Positions 21,301 through 35,100 of a DNA stretch of 64,000 nt are shown in pieces. Location: contig NW_027489010.1 in the NCBI RefSeq assembly GCF_050948215.1, positions 87,814 through 151,813 of the forward strand. The letters are read 5' to 3'. Both the position numbers and the translations under genes were made by a program. The stretch is from Halictus rubicundus (taxonomy: Eukaryota; Arthropoda; Insecta; Hymenoptera; Halictidae). Within the stretch, counting starts at the first letter, position 1; each line of letters opens with the position of its first letter. Under the pieces are notes generated by a model, which was not told the origin of the DNA, did no database searches, and worked only from the letters and a program-made list of their open reading frames with translations.

Positions 21301-23650
21301 TAGAGGATAGGATAGGGGATTTGATAGGATAGAGGATAGGATAGGATAGAGGATAGGATAGCATAGAGGATAGGATAGGATAGAGGATAGGATAGGATAG
21401 AGGATAGGATAGGATAGAGGATAGGATAGGATAGAGGATAGGATAGGATAGAGGATAGGATAGGATAGAGGATAGGATAGGATAGAGGATAGGATAGGAT
21501 AGAGGATAGGATAGGATAGAGGATAGGATAGGATAGAAGATAGGATAGAATAGAGGATAGGATAGGATAGAGGATAGGATAGGATAGAGGATAGAGGATA
21601 GGATTGGATAGTGGATAGGATAGGATAGAGGATAGGATAGGATAGAGGATAGGATAGACGATAGGATAGGATAGAGGATAGGATAGGATAGAGGATAGGA
21701 TAGGATAGAGGATAGGATAGGATAGAGGATAGGATAGGATAGAGGATAGGATAGGATAGAGGATAGGATAGACGATAGGATAGGATAGAGGATTGGATAG
21801 GATAGAGGATAGATGATAGGATAGGATAGAGGATAGGATAGGGGATTTGATAGGATAGAGGATAGGATACAGGATAGGATAGGATAGAGGATAGGATAGG
21901 GGATTTGATAGGATAGAGGATAGGATATGATAGAGGATAGGATAGGATAGAGGATAGGATAGAGGATAGCATAGGATAGAGGATAGGATAGGACAGAGGA
22001 TAGCATATGATAGAGGATAGGATAGGATAGAGGATAGGATAGAGGATAGGATAGGATACAGGATAGGATAGGATAGAGGACAGGATAGGGTAGAGGATAG
22101 GATAGAATAGAGGATAGGATAGGATATAGGATAGGATAGGGTAGAGGATAGGATAGGATAGAGGCATAGGATAGGATAGAGGATAGGATAGACGATAGGG
22201 ATAGCATAGAGCATAGGATAGGATAGAGGATAGGATAGGATAGAGGACAGGATAGGATACAGGATTGGATAGGATACAGGAAAGGGTAGGATTGAGGATA
22301 GGATAGGATGGAGGATAGGATAGGATAAAGGATAAGATAGGATAGACGATAGGATAGACGATAGGATAGGATAGAGGATAGGATAGGATAGAGGATAGAG
22401 GATAGGATAGGATAGAGGATAGAGGATAGGATCGGATAGACGATAGGATACGATAGAGGATAGGATAGGATAGAGGATAGGATAGGACAGAGGATAGGGT
22501 TGGGGATTTGATAGGATAGAGGATAGGATAGGATAGAAGATAGGATAGGATAGAGGATAGGATAGGATAGAGGATAGGATAGGATACAGGATAGGATAGG
22601 ATGGAGGATAGGATAGGATAGAGGATAGGATAGGACAGAGGATAGGATAGGGGATTTGATAGGATAGAGGATAGCATAGAGGATAGGATAGAGGATTGGA
22701 TAGGATACAGGATAGGATAGAATAGAGGATAGGATAGGGGATTTGATAGGATAGAGGATAGGATAGGATAGAGGATAGGATAGGATAGAGGATAGGATAG
22801 GATAGAGGATAGGATAGGATAGAGGATAGGATAGGATAGAGGATAGGATAGGATAGAGGATAGGATAGGATAGAGGATAGGATAGGATAGAGGATAGGAT
22901 AGGATAGGATAGAGGATAGGATAGGATAGAGGATAGGATAGGATAGAGGATAGGATAGGATAGAGGATAGGATAGGATAGAGGATAGGATAGGATAGAGG
23001 ATAGGATAGGATAGAGGATAGGATAGGATAGGATAGAGGATAGGATAGGATAGAGGATAGGATAGGATAGAGGATAGGATAGGATAGAGGATAGGATAGG
23101 ACAGAGGATAGGATAGGGGATTTGATAGGATAGAGGATAGGATAGGATAGAAGATAGGATAGGATAGAGGATAGGATAGGATAGGATAAAAGGATAGGAT
23201 CGAATAGAGGATACTATAGGATAGAGGACAGGAGAGGATACAGGATTGGATAGGATACAGGAAAGGATAGGATTGAGGATAGGATAGGATGGAGGATAGG
23301 ATAGGATAGAGGATAGGATAGGATAGAGGATAGGATAGACAATAGGATAGGATAGAGGATAGCATAGAGGATAGGATAGAGGATAGGATAGGTTAGAGGA
23401 TAGGATAGGACAGAGGGTAGGATAGGATAGAGGATAGGATAGGATAGGATAGAGGATAGGATAGGATACAGGATAGGATAGGATGGAGGATAGGATAGGA
23501 TAGAGGATAGGATAGGATAGAGGATAGGATAGAGGATTGGATAGGATACAGGATAGGATATGATAGAGGATAGGATAGGGGATTTGATAGGATAGAGGAT
23601 AGGATAGGATAGAGGATAGGATAGCATAGAGGATAGGATAGGATAGAGGA
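18370..23650 (+). repeat. Higher-order unit of about 1.4 kb, three copies
   Basis: Each copy runs from an AGGCATAGG marker (18421, 19972, 22162) to a GATAGCATAGAGG marker (GCATAG at 19786, 21361, 23624), giving spans of 1,365, 1,389 and 1,462 bp. Inside each are the same rare variants, including AAAGGGTAGG at 18540, 20081 and 22281, TCGGATAGACG at two or three sites, and the TCGAATAG-ATACTATAGG marker at 19362, 20937 and 23200. The length differences fit gain or loss of satellite units within copies. Confidence 0.75.
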
Positions 23651-24449
23651 TAGGATAGGATAGAGGATAGGATAGGATAGAGGATAGGATAGGATAGAGG
23701 ATAGGATAGGATAGAGGATAGGATAGGATAGAGGATAGGATAGGATAGAGGATAGGATAGGATAGAGGATAGGATAGGATAGAGGATAGGATAGGATAGA
23801 GGATAGGATAGGATAGAGGATAGGATAGGATAGAGGATAGGATAGGATAGAGGATAGGATAGGATAGAGGATAGGATAGGATAGAGGATAGGATAGGATA
23901 GAGGATAGGATAATATAGAGGATAGGATAGGACAGAGGATAGGATAGGATAGAGGATAGGATAGGATAGAGGATAGGATAGGATACAGGATAGGATAGGA
24001 TGGAGGATAGGATAGTATAGAGGATAGGATAGGATAGAGGATAGGATAGAGGATTGGATAGGATACAGGATAGGATAGGATAGAGGATAGGATAGGGGAT
24101 TTGATAGGATAGAGGATAGGATAGGATAGAGGATAGGATAGGATAGAGGATAGGATAGGATAGAGGATAGGATAGGATAGAGGATAGGATAGGATAGAGG
24201 ATAGGATAGGATAAAGGATAGGATAGGATAGAGGATAGGATAGGATAGAGGATAGGATAGGATAGAGGATAGGATAGGATAGAGAATAGGATAGGATAGA
24301 GGATAGGATAGGATAGAGGATAGGATAGGATAGAGGATAGGATAGGATAGATGATAGGATAGGATAGAGGATAGGATAGGATAGAGGATAGGATATGATA
24401 GAGGATATTATAGGATAGAGGATAGGATAGGATAGAGGATAGGATAGGA

Positions 24450-27400
24450 TAGAGGATAGGATAGGATAGAGGATAGGATAGGATAGAGGATAGGATAGGA
24501 TAGAGGATAGGATAGGATAGAGGATAGGATAGGATAGAGGATAGGATAGGATAGAGGATAGGATAGGATAGAGGATAGGATAGGATAGAGGATAGGATAG
24601 GATAGAGGATAGGATAGGATAGAGGATAGGATAGGATAGAGGATAGGATAGGATAGAGGATAGGATTGGATAGAGTATAGGATAGGATAGAGGATAGGAT
24701 AGGATAGAGGATAGGATAGGATAGAGGATAGGATAGGATAGAGGATAGGATAGGATAGAGGATAGGATAGGATAGAGGATAGGATAGGATATAGGATAGG
24801 ATAGGATAGAGGATAGGATAGGATAGAGGAATAGGATAGGATAGAGGATAGGATAGACGATAGGATAGGATAGAGCATAGGATAGGATAGAGGATAGGAT
24901 AGGATAGAGGACAGGATAGAATACAGGATTGGATAGGATACAGGAAACGATAGGATTGAGGATAGGATAGGATGGAGGATAGGATAGGATAGAGGATAGA
25001 GGATAGGATAGAGGATAGGATAGACGATAGGATAGGATAGGATAGAGGATAGGATAGACGATAGGATAGACGATAGGATAGGATAGGATAGAGGATAGAG
25101 GATAGAGGAAAGGATAGGATAGAGGATAGAGGATAGGATAGGATAGAGGATAGGATAGGATAGAGGATAGGATAGGATAGAGGATAGGATAGGATAGAGG
25201 ATAGGATAGAATAGAGGATAGGATAGGATAGAGGATAGGATAGGATAGAGGATAGGATAGGATAGAGGATAGGATAGGATAGAGGATAGGATAGGACAGA
25301 GAATAGGGTAGGTGATTTGATAGGATAGAGGATAGGATAGGATAGAAGATAGGATAGGATAGAGGATAGGATAGGATAGAGGATAGGATAGGATAGAGGA
25401 CAGGATAGGATATAGGATTGGATAGGATACAGGAAAGGATAGGATTGAGGATAGGATAGGATGGAGGATAGGATAGGATAGAGGATAGGATAGGATAGAG
25501 GATAGGATAGACTATAGGATAGGATAGAGGATAGGATAGGATACAGGATAGGATAGGATAGGATACAGGATAGGATAGGGGATTTGATAGGATAGAGGAT
25601 AGGATAGGATAGAGGATAGGATAGGATACAGGATAGGATAGGATAGAGGATAGATGATAGGATAGGATAGAGGATAGGATAGGATAGAGGATAGGATAGG
25701 ACAGAGGATAGGATAGGATGCAGGATAGGATAGGATAGAGGATAGGATAGGATAGAGGATAGGATAGGATAGAGGACAGGATAGGATACAGGATTGGATA
25801 GGATACAGGAAAGGATAGGATTGAGGATAGGATAGGATGGAGGATAGGATAGGATAGAGGATAGGATAGGATAGAGGATAGGATAGAGGATTGGATACGA
25901 TAGAGGATAGGATAGGATAGAGGATAGGATAGGATAGAAGATAGGATAGAATAGAGGATAGGATAGGATAGAGGATAGGATAGGATAGAGGATAGAGGAT
26001 AGGATTGGATAGTGGATAGGATAGGATAGAGGATAGGATAGGATAGAGGATAGGATAGACGATAGGATAGGATAGAGGATAGGATAGGATAGAGGATAGG
26101 ATAGGATAGAGGATAGGATAGGATAGAGGATAGGATAGGATACAGGATAGGATAGGATAGAGGATAGGATAGGATAGAGGATAGGATAGGATAGAGGATA
26201 GGATAGGATAGAGGATAGGATAGGATATAGGATAGGATAGGATAGAGGATAGGATAGGATAGAGGAATAGGATAGGATAGAGGATAGGATAGACGATAGG
26301 ATAGGATAGAGCATAGGATAGGATAGAGGATAGGATAGGATAGAAGATAGGATAGAATAGAGGATAGGATAGGATAGAGGATAGGATAGGATAGAGGATA
26401 GAGGATAGGATTGGATAGTGGATAGGATAGGATAGAGGATAGGATAGGATAGAGGATTGGATAGGATAGAGGATGGATGATAGGATAGGATAGAGGATAG
26501 GATAGGGGATTTGATAGGATAGAGGATAGGATAGGATAGAGGATAGGATAGGATAGAGGATAGGATAGGATACAGGATAGGATAGGATAGAGGATAGGAT
26601 AGGATAGAGGATAGGATAGGATAGAGGATAGGATAGGATACAGGATAGGATAGGATAGAGGATAGGATAGGATAGAGGATAGGATAGGATAGAGGATAGG
26701 ATAGGATAGAGGATAGGATAGGATAGAGGATAGGATAGGATAGAGGATAGGATAGGATAGAGGATAGGATAGGATAGAGGATAGGATAGGATAGAGGATA
26801 GGATAGGATAGAGGATAGGATAGGATAGAGGATAGGATAGGATAGAGGATAGGATAGGATAGAGGATAGGATAGGATAGAGGATAGGATAGGATAGAGGA
26901 TAGGATAGGATAGAGGATAGGATAGGATAGAGGATAGGATTGGATAGAGTATAGGATAGGATAGAGGATAGGATAGGATAGAGGATAGGATAGGATAGAG
27001 GATAGGATAGGATAGAGGATAGGATAGGATAGAGGATAGGATAGGATAGAGGATAGGATAGGATATAGGATAGGATAGGATAGAGGATAGGATAGGATAG
27101 AGGAATAGGATAGGATAGAGGATAGGATAGACGATAGGATAGGATAGAGCATAGGATAGGATAGAGGATAGGATAGGATAGAGGACAGGATAGAATACAG
27201 GATTGGATAGGATACAGGAAACGATAGGATTGAGGATAGGATAGGATGGAGGATAGGATAGGATAGAGGATAGAGGATAGGATAGAGGATAGGATAGACG
27301 ATAGGATAGGATAGGATAGAGGATAGGATAGACGATAGGATAGACGATAGGATAGGATAGGATAGAGGATAGAGGATAGAGGAAAGGATAGGATAGAGGA

Positions 27401-27560
27401 TAGAGGATAGGATAGGATAGAGGATAGGATAGGATAGAGGATAGGATAGGATAGATGATAGGATAGGATAGAGGATAGGATAGAATAGAGGATAGGATAG
27501 GATAGAGGATAGGATAGGATAGAGGATAGGATAGGATAGAGGATAGGATAGGATAGAGGA
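24450..27560 (+). repeat. 2,274-bp spaced duplication
   Basis: Markers at a constant 2,274-bp spacing are ATTGGATAGAGTATAGG at 24665 and 26939, GACGATAGG at 24856 and 27130, the private variant GAGGACAGGATAGAATACAGG at 24907 and 27181, and AGAATAGAGG at 25209 and 27483. At least 0.8 kb is shared. The rare GGAAACGATAGG variant is present in both copies. Confidence 0.8.
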
Positions 27561-28700
27561 TAGGATAGGATAGAAGATAGGATAGAATAGAGGATAGGAT
27601 AGGATAGAGGATAGGATAGGATAGAGGATTAAGGATAGGATTGGATAGTGGATAGGATAGGATAGAGGATAGGATAGGATAGAGGATAGGATAGACGATA
27701 GGATAGGATAGAGGATAGGATAGGATAGAGGATAGGATAGGATAGAGGATAGGATAGGATAGAGGATAGGATAGGATAGAGGATAGGATAGGATAGAGGA
27801 TAGGATAGGATACAGGATAGGATAGGATAGAGGATAGGATAGGATAGAGGATAGGATAGGATAGAGGATAGGATAGGATAGAGGATAGGATAGGATATAG
27901 GATAGGATAGGATAGAGGATAGGATAGGATAGAGGAATAGGATAGGATAGAGGATAGGATAGACGATAGGATAGGATAGAGCATAGGATAGGATAGAGGA
28001 TAGGATAGGATAGAAGATAGGATAGAATAGAGGATAGGATAGGATAGAGGATAGGATAGGATAGAGGATAGAGGATAGGATTGGATAGTGGATAGGATAG
28101 GATAGAGGATAGGATAGGATAGAGGATTGGATAGGATAGAGGATGGATGATAGGATAGGATAGAGGATAGGATAGGGGATTTGATAGGATAGAGGATAGG
28201 ATAGGATAGAGGATAGGATAGGATAGAGGATAGGATAGGATACAGGATAGGATAGGATAGAGGATAGGATAGGATAGAGGATAGGATAGGATAGAGGATA
28301 GGATAGGATACAGGATAGGATAGGATAGAGGATAGGATAGGATAGAGGATAGGATAGGATAGAGGATAGGATAGGATAGAGGATAGGATAGGATAGAGGA
28401 TAGGATAGCATAGAGGATAGGATAGGATAGAGGATAGGATAGGATAGAGGATAGGATAGGATAGAGGATAGGATAGGATAGAGGATAGGATAGGATAGAG
28501 GATAGGATAGGATAGAGGATAGGATAGGATAGAGGATAGGATAGGATAGAGGATAGGATAGGATAGAGGATAGGATAGGATAGAGGATAGGATAGGATAG
28601 AGGATAGGATTGGATAGAGTATAGGATAGGATAGAGGATAGGATAGGATAGAGGATAGGATAGGATAGAGGATAGGATAGGATAGAGGATAGGATAGGAT
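26280..28700 (+). repeat. 1,670-bp duplication overlapping the 2,274-bp one
   Basis: GGATGGATGATAGG is at 26471 and 28141, and ATTGGATAGAGTATAGG at 26939 and 28609, both 1,670 bp apart. The long minus-strand open frames also restart 1,670 bp apart (26314 and 27984). The second duplication shares part of its source with the 2,274-bp event, showing successive rounds of copying. Confidence 0.75.
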
Positions 28701-31589
28701 AGAGGATAGGATAGGATAGAGGATAGGATAGGATATAGGATAGGATAGGATAGAGGATAGGTTAGGATAGAGGAATAGGATAGGATTGAGGATAGGATAG
28801 GATAGAGGATAGGATAGGATAGAGGATAGGATAGAGGATAGGATAGAGGATAGGATATGATAGAGGAATAGTATAGGATAGAGGATAGGATAGACTATAG
28901 GATAGGATAGAGCATAGGATAGGATAGAGGATAGGATAGGATAGAGGAATAGGATAGGATAGAGGATAGGATAGACGATAGGATAGGATAGAGCATAGGA
29001 TAGGATAGAGGATAGGATAGGATAGAGGACAGGATAGGATACAGGATTGGATAGGATACAGGAAAGGATAGGATTGAGGATAGGATAGGATGGAGGATAG
29101 GATAGGATAGAGGATAGGATAGGATAGAGGATAGGATAGACGATAGGATAGGATAGAGGATAGGATAGGATAGAGGATAGAGGATAGGATAGGATAGGTG
29201 ATAGAGGATAGGATAGACGATAGGATAGGATAGAGGATAGGATAGGATACAGGATAGGATAGGATAGGATACAGGATAGGATAGGGGATTTGATAGGATA
29301 GAGGATAGGATAGGATAGAGGATAGGATAGGATACAGGATAGGATAGGATAGAGGATAGATGATAGGATAGGATAGAGGATAGGATAGGATAGAGGATAG
29401 GATAGGACAGAGGATAGGATAGGATGCAGGATAGGATAGAGGATAGGATAGGATAGAGGATAGGATAGGATAGAGGACAGGATAGGATACAGGATTGGAT
29501 AGGATACAGGAAAGGATAGGATTGAGGATAGGATAGGATGGAGGATAGGATAGGATAGAGGATAGGATAGGATAGAGGATAGGATAGACGATAGGATAGG
29601 ATAGAGGATTGGATAGGATAGAGGATAGGATAGGATAGAGGATAGGATAGGATAGAAGATAGGATAGAATAGAGGATAGGATAGGATAGAGGATAGGATA
29701 GGATAGAGGATAGAGGATAGGATTGGATAGTGGATAGGATAGGATAGAGGATAGGATAGGATAGAGGATAGGATAGACGATAGGATAGGATAGAGGATAG
29801 GATAGGATACAGGATAGGATAGGATAGGATACAGGATAGGATAGGGGATTTGATAGGATAGAGGATAGGATAGGATAGAGGATAGGATAGGATACAGGAT
29901 AGGATAGGATAGAGGATAGGATAGAATAGAGGATAGGATAGGATAGAGGATAGGATAGGATACAGGATAGGATAGGATAGAGGATAGGATAGGATAGAGG
30001 ATAGGATAGGATAGAGGATAGGATAGGATAGAGGATAGGATAGGATATAGGATAGGATAGGATAGAGGATAGGATAGGATAGAGGAATAGGATAGGATAG
30101 AGGATAGGATAGACGATAGGATAGGATAGAGCATAGGATAGGATAGAGGATAGGATAGGATAGAAGATAGGATAGAATAGAGGATAGGATAGGATAGAGG
30201 ATAGGATAGGATAGAGGATAGAGGATAGGATTGGATAGTGGATAGGATAGGATAGAGGATAGGATAGGATAGAGGATAGGATAGACGATAGGATAGGATA
30301 GAGGATTGGATAGGATAGAGGATAGATGATAGGATAGGATAGAGGATAGGATAGGGGATTTGATAGGATAGAGGATAGGATAGGATAGAGGATAGGATAG
30401 GATACAGGATAGGATAGGATAGAGGATAGGATAGGATAGAGGATAGGATAGGATAGAGGATAGGATAGGATACAGGATAGGATAGGATACAGGATAGGAT
30501 AGGATAGAGGATAGGATAGGATAGAGGATAGGATAGGATAGAGGATAGGATAGGATAGAGGATAGGATAGGATAGAGGATAGGATAGGATATAGGATAGG
30601 ATAGGATAGAGGATAGGATAGGATAGAGGAATAGGATATAATAGAGGATAGGATAAACGATAGGATAGGATAGAGCATAGGATAGGATACAGGATTGGAT
30701 AGGATACAGGAAAGGATAGGATTGAGGATAGGATAGGATGGAGGATAGGATAGGATAGAGGATAGGATAGGATAGAGGATAGGATAGACGATAGGATAGG
30801 ATAGCGGATAGGATAGGATAGAGGATAGAGGATAGGATAGGATAGAGGATAGAGGATAGGATAGGATAGAGGATAGGATACGATAGAGGATAGGATAGGA
30901 TGGAGGATAGGATAGGACAGAGGATAGGGTTGGGGATTTGATAGGATAGAGGATAGGATAGGATAGAAGATGGGATAGGATAGAGGATACGATAGGATAG
31001 AGGATAGGATAGGATAGAGGATAGGATAGGATAGAGGATAGGATAGGATAGAGGATAGGATAGGATACAGGATAGGATAGGATAGAGGATAGGATAGGAT
31101 AGAGGATAGAGGATAGGATTGGATAGTGGATAGGATAGGATAGAGGATAGGATAGGATAGAGGATAGGATAGACGATAGGATAGGATAGAGGATTGGATA
31201 GGATAGAGGATAGATGATAGGATAGGATAGAGGATAGGATAGGGGATTTGATAGGATAGAGGATAGGATAGGATAGAGGATAGGATAGGATACAGGATAG
31301 GATAGGATAGAGGATAGGATAGGATAGAGGATAGGATAGGATAGAGGATAGGATAGGATACAGGATAGGATAGGATAGAGGATAGGATAGGATAGAGGAT
31401 AGGATAGGATAGAGGATAGGATAGGATAGAGGATAGGATAGGATAGAGGATAGGATAGGATAGAGGATAGGATAGGATATAGGATAGGATAGGATAGAGG
31501 ATAGGATAGGATAGAGGATAGGATAGGATAGAGGATAGGATAGGATATAGGATAGGATAGGATAGAGGATAGGATAGGATAGAGGATAG

Positions 31590-32100
31590 GATAGACGATA
31601 GGATAGGATAGCGGATAGGATAGGATAGAGGATAGAGGATAGGATAGGATAGAGGATAGAGGATAGGATAGGATAGAGGATAGGACACGATAGAGGATAG
31701 GATAGGATGGAGGATAGGATAGGACAGAGGATAGGGTTGGGGATTTGATAGGATAGAGGATAGGATAGGATAGAAGATGGGATAGGATAGAGGATACGAT
31801 AGGATAGAGGATAGGATAGGATAGAGGATAGGATAGGGGATTTGATAGGATAGAGGATAGGATAGGATAGAGTATAGGATAGGATAAGATAAAAGGATAG
31901 GATCGAATAGAGGATAGGATAGGATAGAGGACAGGAGAGGATACAGGATTGGATAGGATACAGGAAAGGATAGGATTGAGGATAGGATAGGATGGAGGAT
32001 AGGATAGGATAGAGGATAGGATAGGATAGAGGATAGGATAGACGATAGGATAGGATAGAGGATAGGATAAAGGATAGCATAGGATAGAGGATAGGATAGA
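31590..32100 (+). repeat. Dispersed marker block (copy at 31.6-32.1 kb)
   Basis: A block holding AGGGTTGG followed exactly 170 bp later by TCGAATAG. It contains GAAGATGGG, GGATACGATAGG and GATAAGATAAAAGG. The same 170-bp pair occurs at 15853/16023, 17299/17469, 31733/31903, 38710/38880 and 54233/54403. The block around 31.6-32.1 kb matches 54.1-54.6 kb at a constant 22,500-bp offset and 38.7 kb at 6,977 bp. It shows long-distance copying within the array. Confidence 0.75.
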
Positions 32101-35100
32101 ATAGAGGATAGGATAGGATAGAGGATAGGATAGGATAGAGGATAGAGGATAGGATTGGATAGTGGATAGGATAGGATAGAGGATAGGATAGGATAGAGGA
32201 TAGGATAGACAATAGGATAGGATAGAGGATAGGATAGGATACAGGATAGGATAGGATAGGATAGAGGATAGGATAGGGGATTTGATAGGATAGAGGATAG
32301 GATAGGATAGAGGATAGGATAGGATACAGGATAGGATAGGATAGAGGATAGGATAGGATAGAGGATAGGATAGGATAGAGGATAGGATAGGATACAGGAT
32401 AGGATAGGATAGAGGATAGGATAGGATAGAGGATAGGATAGGATAGAGGATAGGATAGGATAGAGGATAGGATAGGATAGAGGATAGGATAGGATATAGG
32501 ATAGGATAGGATAGAGGATAGGATAGGATAGAGGAATAGGATAGGATAGAGGATAGGATAGACGATAGGATAGGATAGAGCATAGGATAGGATAGAGGAT
32601 AGGATAGGATAGAAGATAGGATAGAATAGAGGATAGGATAGGATAGAGGATAGGATAGGATAGAGGATAGAGGATAGGATTGGATAGTGGATAGGATAGG
32701 ATAGAGGATAGGATAGGATAGAGGATAGGATAGACGATAGGATAGGATAGAGGATTGGATAGGATAGAGGATAGATGATAGGATAGGATAGAGGATAGGA
32801 TAGGGGATTTGATAGGATAGAGGATAGGATAGGATAGAGGATAGGATAGGATACAGGATAGGATAGGATAGAGGATAGGATAGGATAGAGGATAGGATAG
32901 GATAGAGGATAGGATAGGATACAGGATAGGATAGGATAGAGGATAGAGGATAGGATTGGATAGTGGATAGGATAGGATAGAGGATAGGATAGGATAGAGG
33001 ATAGGATAGACGATAGGATAGGATAGAGGATTGGATAGGATAGAGGATAGATGATAGGATAGGATAGAGGATAGGATAGGGGATTTGATAGGATAGAGGA
33101 TAGGATAGGATAGAGGATAGGATAGGATACAGGATAGGATAGGATAGAGGATAGGATAGGATAGAGGATAGGATAGGATACAGGATTGGATAGGATACAG
33201 GAAAGGATAGGATTGAGGATAGGATAGGATGGAGGATAGGATAGGATAGAGGATAGGATAGGATAGAGGATAGGATAGACGATAGGATAGGATAGAGGAT
33301 AGGATAGAGGATAGCATAGGATAGAGGATAGGATAGGACAGAGGATAGCATAGGATAGAGGATAGGATAGGACAGAGGATAGGATAGGATAGAGGATAGG
33401 ATAGGATAGAGGATAGGATAGGATACAGGATAGGATAGGATGGAGGATAGGATAGGATAGAGGATAGGATAGAGGATAGCATAGGATAGAGGATAGGATA
33501 GGACAGAGGATAGCATATGATAGAGGAATAGGATGGGATAGAGGATAGGATAGACGATAGGATAGGATAGAGCATAGGATAGGATGGAGGATAGGGTAGG
33601 ATAGAGGATAGGATAGGATAGAGGATAGGATAGACGATAGGATAGGATAGAGGATAGGATAGGATAGAGGATAGAGGATAGGATAGGATAGAGGATAGGA
33701 TAGACGATAGGATAGGATAGAGGATAGGATAGGATAGAGGATAGAGGATAGGATAGGATAGAGGATAGAGGATAGGATAGGATAGAGGATAGGATAGGAT
33801 AGAGGATAGGATAGGATAGAGGATAAGATAGGATAGAGGATAGGATAGGATAGAGGATAGGATAGGATACAGGATAGGATAGGATGGAGGATAGGATAGG
33901 ATAGAGGATAGGATAGGATAGAGGATAGGATAGAGGATTGGATAGGATACGGGATAGGATAGGATAGAGGATAGGATAGGGGATTTGATAGGATAGAGGA
34001 TAGGATATGATAGAGGATAGGATAGGATAGAGGATAGGATAGGATAGAGGATAGGATAGGATAGAGGATAGGATAAAATAGAGGATAGGATAGGATATAG
34101 GATAGGATAGGATAGAGGATAGGATAGGATAGAGGAATAGGATGGGATAGAGGATAGGATAGACGATAGGATAGGATAGAGCATAGGATAGGATGGAGGA
34201 TAGGGTAGGATAGAGGATAGGATAGGATAGAGGATAGGATAGACGATAGGATAGGATAGAGGATAGGATAGGATAGAGGATAGAGGATAGGATAGGATAG
34301 AGGATAGGATAGGATAGAGGATAGGATAGGATAGAGGATAAGATAGGATAGAGGATAGGATAGGATAGAGGATAGGATTGGACAGAGAATAGGGTAGTGG
34401 ATATGATAGGATAGAGGATAGGATAGGATAGAAGATAGGATAGGATAGAGGATGGGATAGGATATAGGATAGGATAGGATAGAGGACAGGATAGGATACA
34501 GGATTGGATAGGATACAGGAAAGGATAGGACAGAGGATAGCATAGGATAGAGGATAGGATAGGACAGAGGATAGGATAGGATAGAGGATAGGATAGGATA
34601 GAGGATAGGATAGGATACAGGATAGGATAGGATGGAGGATAGGATAGGATAGAGGATAGGATAGAGGATAGCATAGGATAGAGGATAGGATAGGACAGAG
34701 GATAGCATATGATAGAGGATAGGATAGGATAGAGGATAGGATAGGATAGAGGATAGGATAGGATAGAGGATAGGATAGGATAGAGGATAGGATAGGATAG
34801 AGGATAGGATAGGATAGAGGATAGGATAGGATAGAGGATAGGATAGGATATAGGATAGGATAGGATAGAGGATAGGATAGGATAGAGGAATAGGATGGGA
34901 TAGAGGATAGGATAGACGATAGGATAGGATAGAGCATAGGATAGGATGGAGGATAGGGTAGGATAGAGGATAGGATAGGATAGAGGATAGGATAGACGAT
35001 AGGATAGGATAGAGGATAGGATAGGATAGAGGATAGAGGATAGGATAGGATAGAGGATAGAGGATAGGATAGGATAGAGGATAGGATAGACGATAGGATA

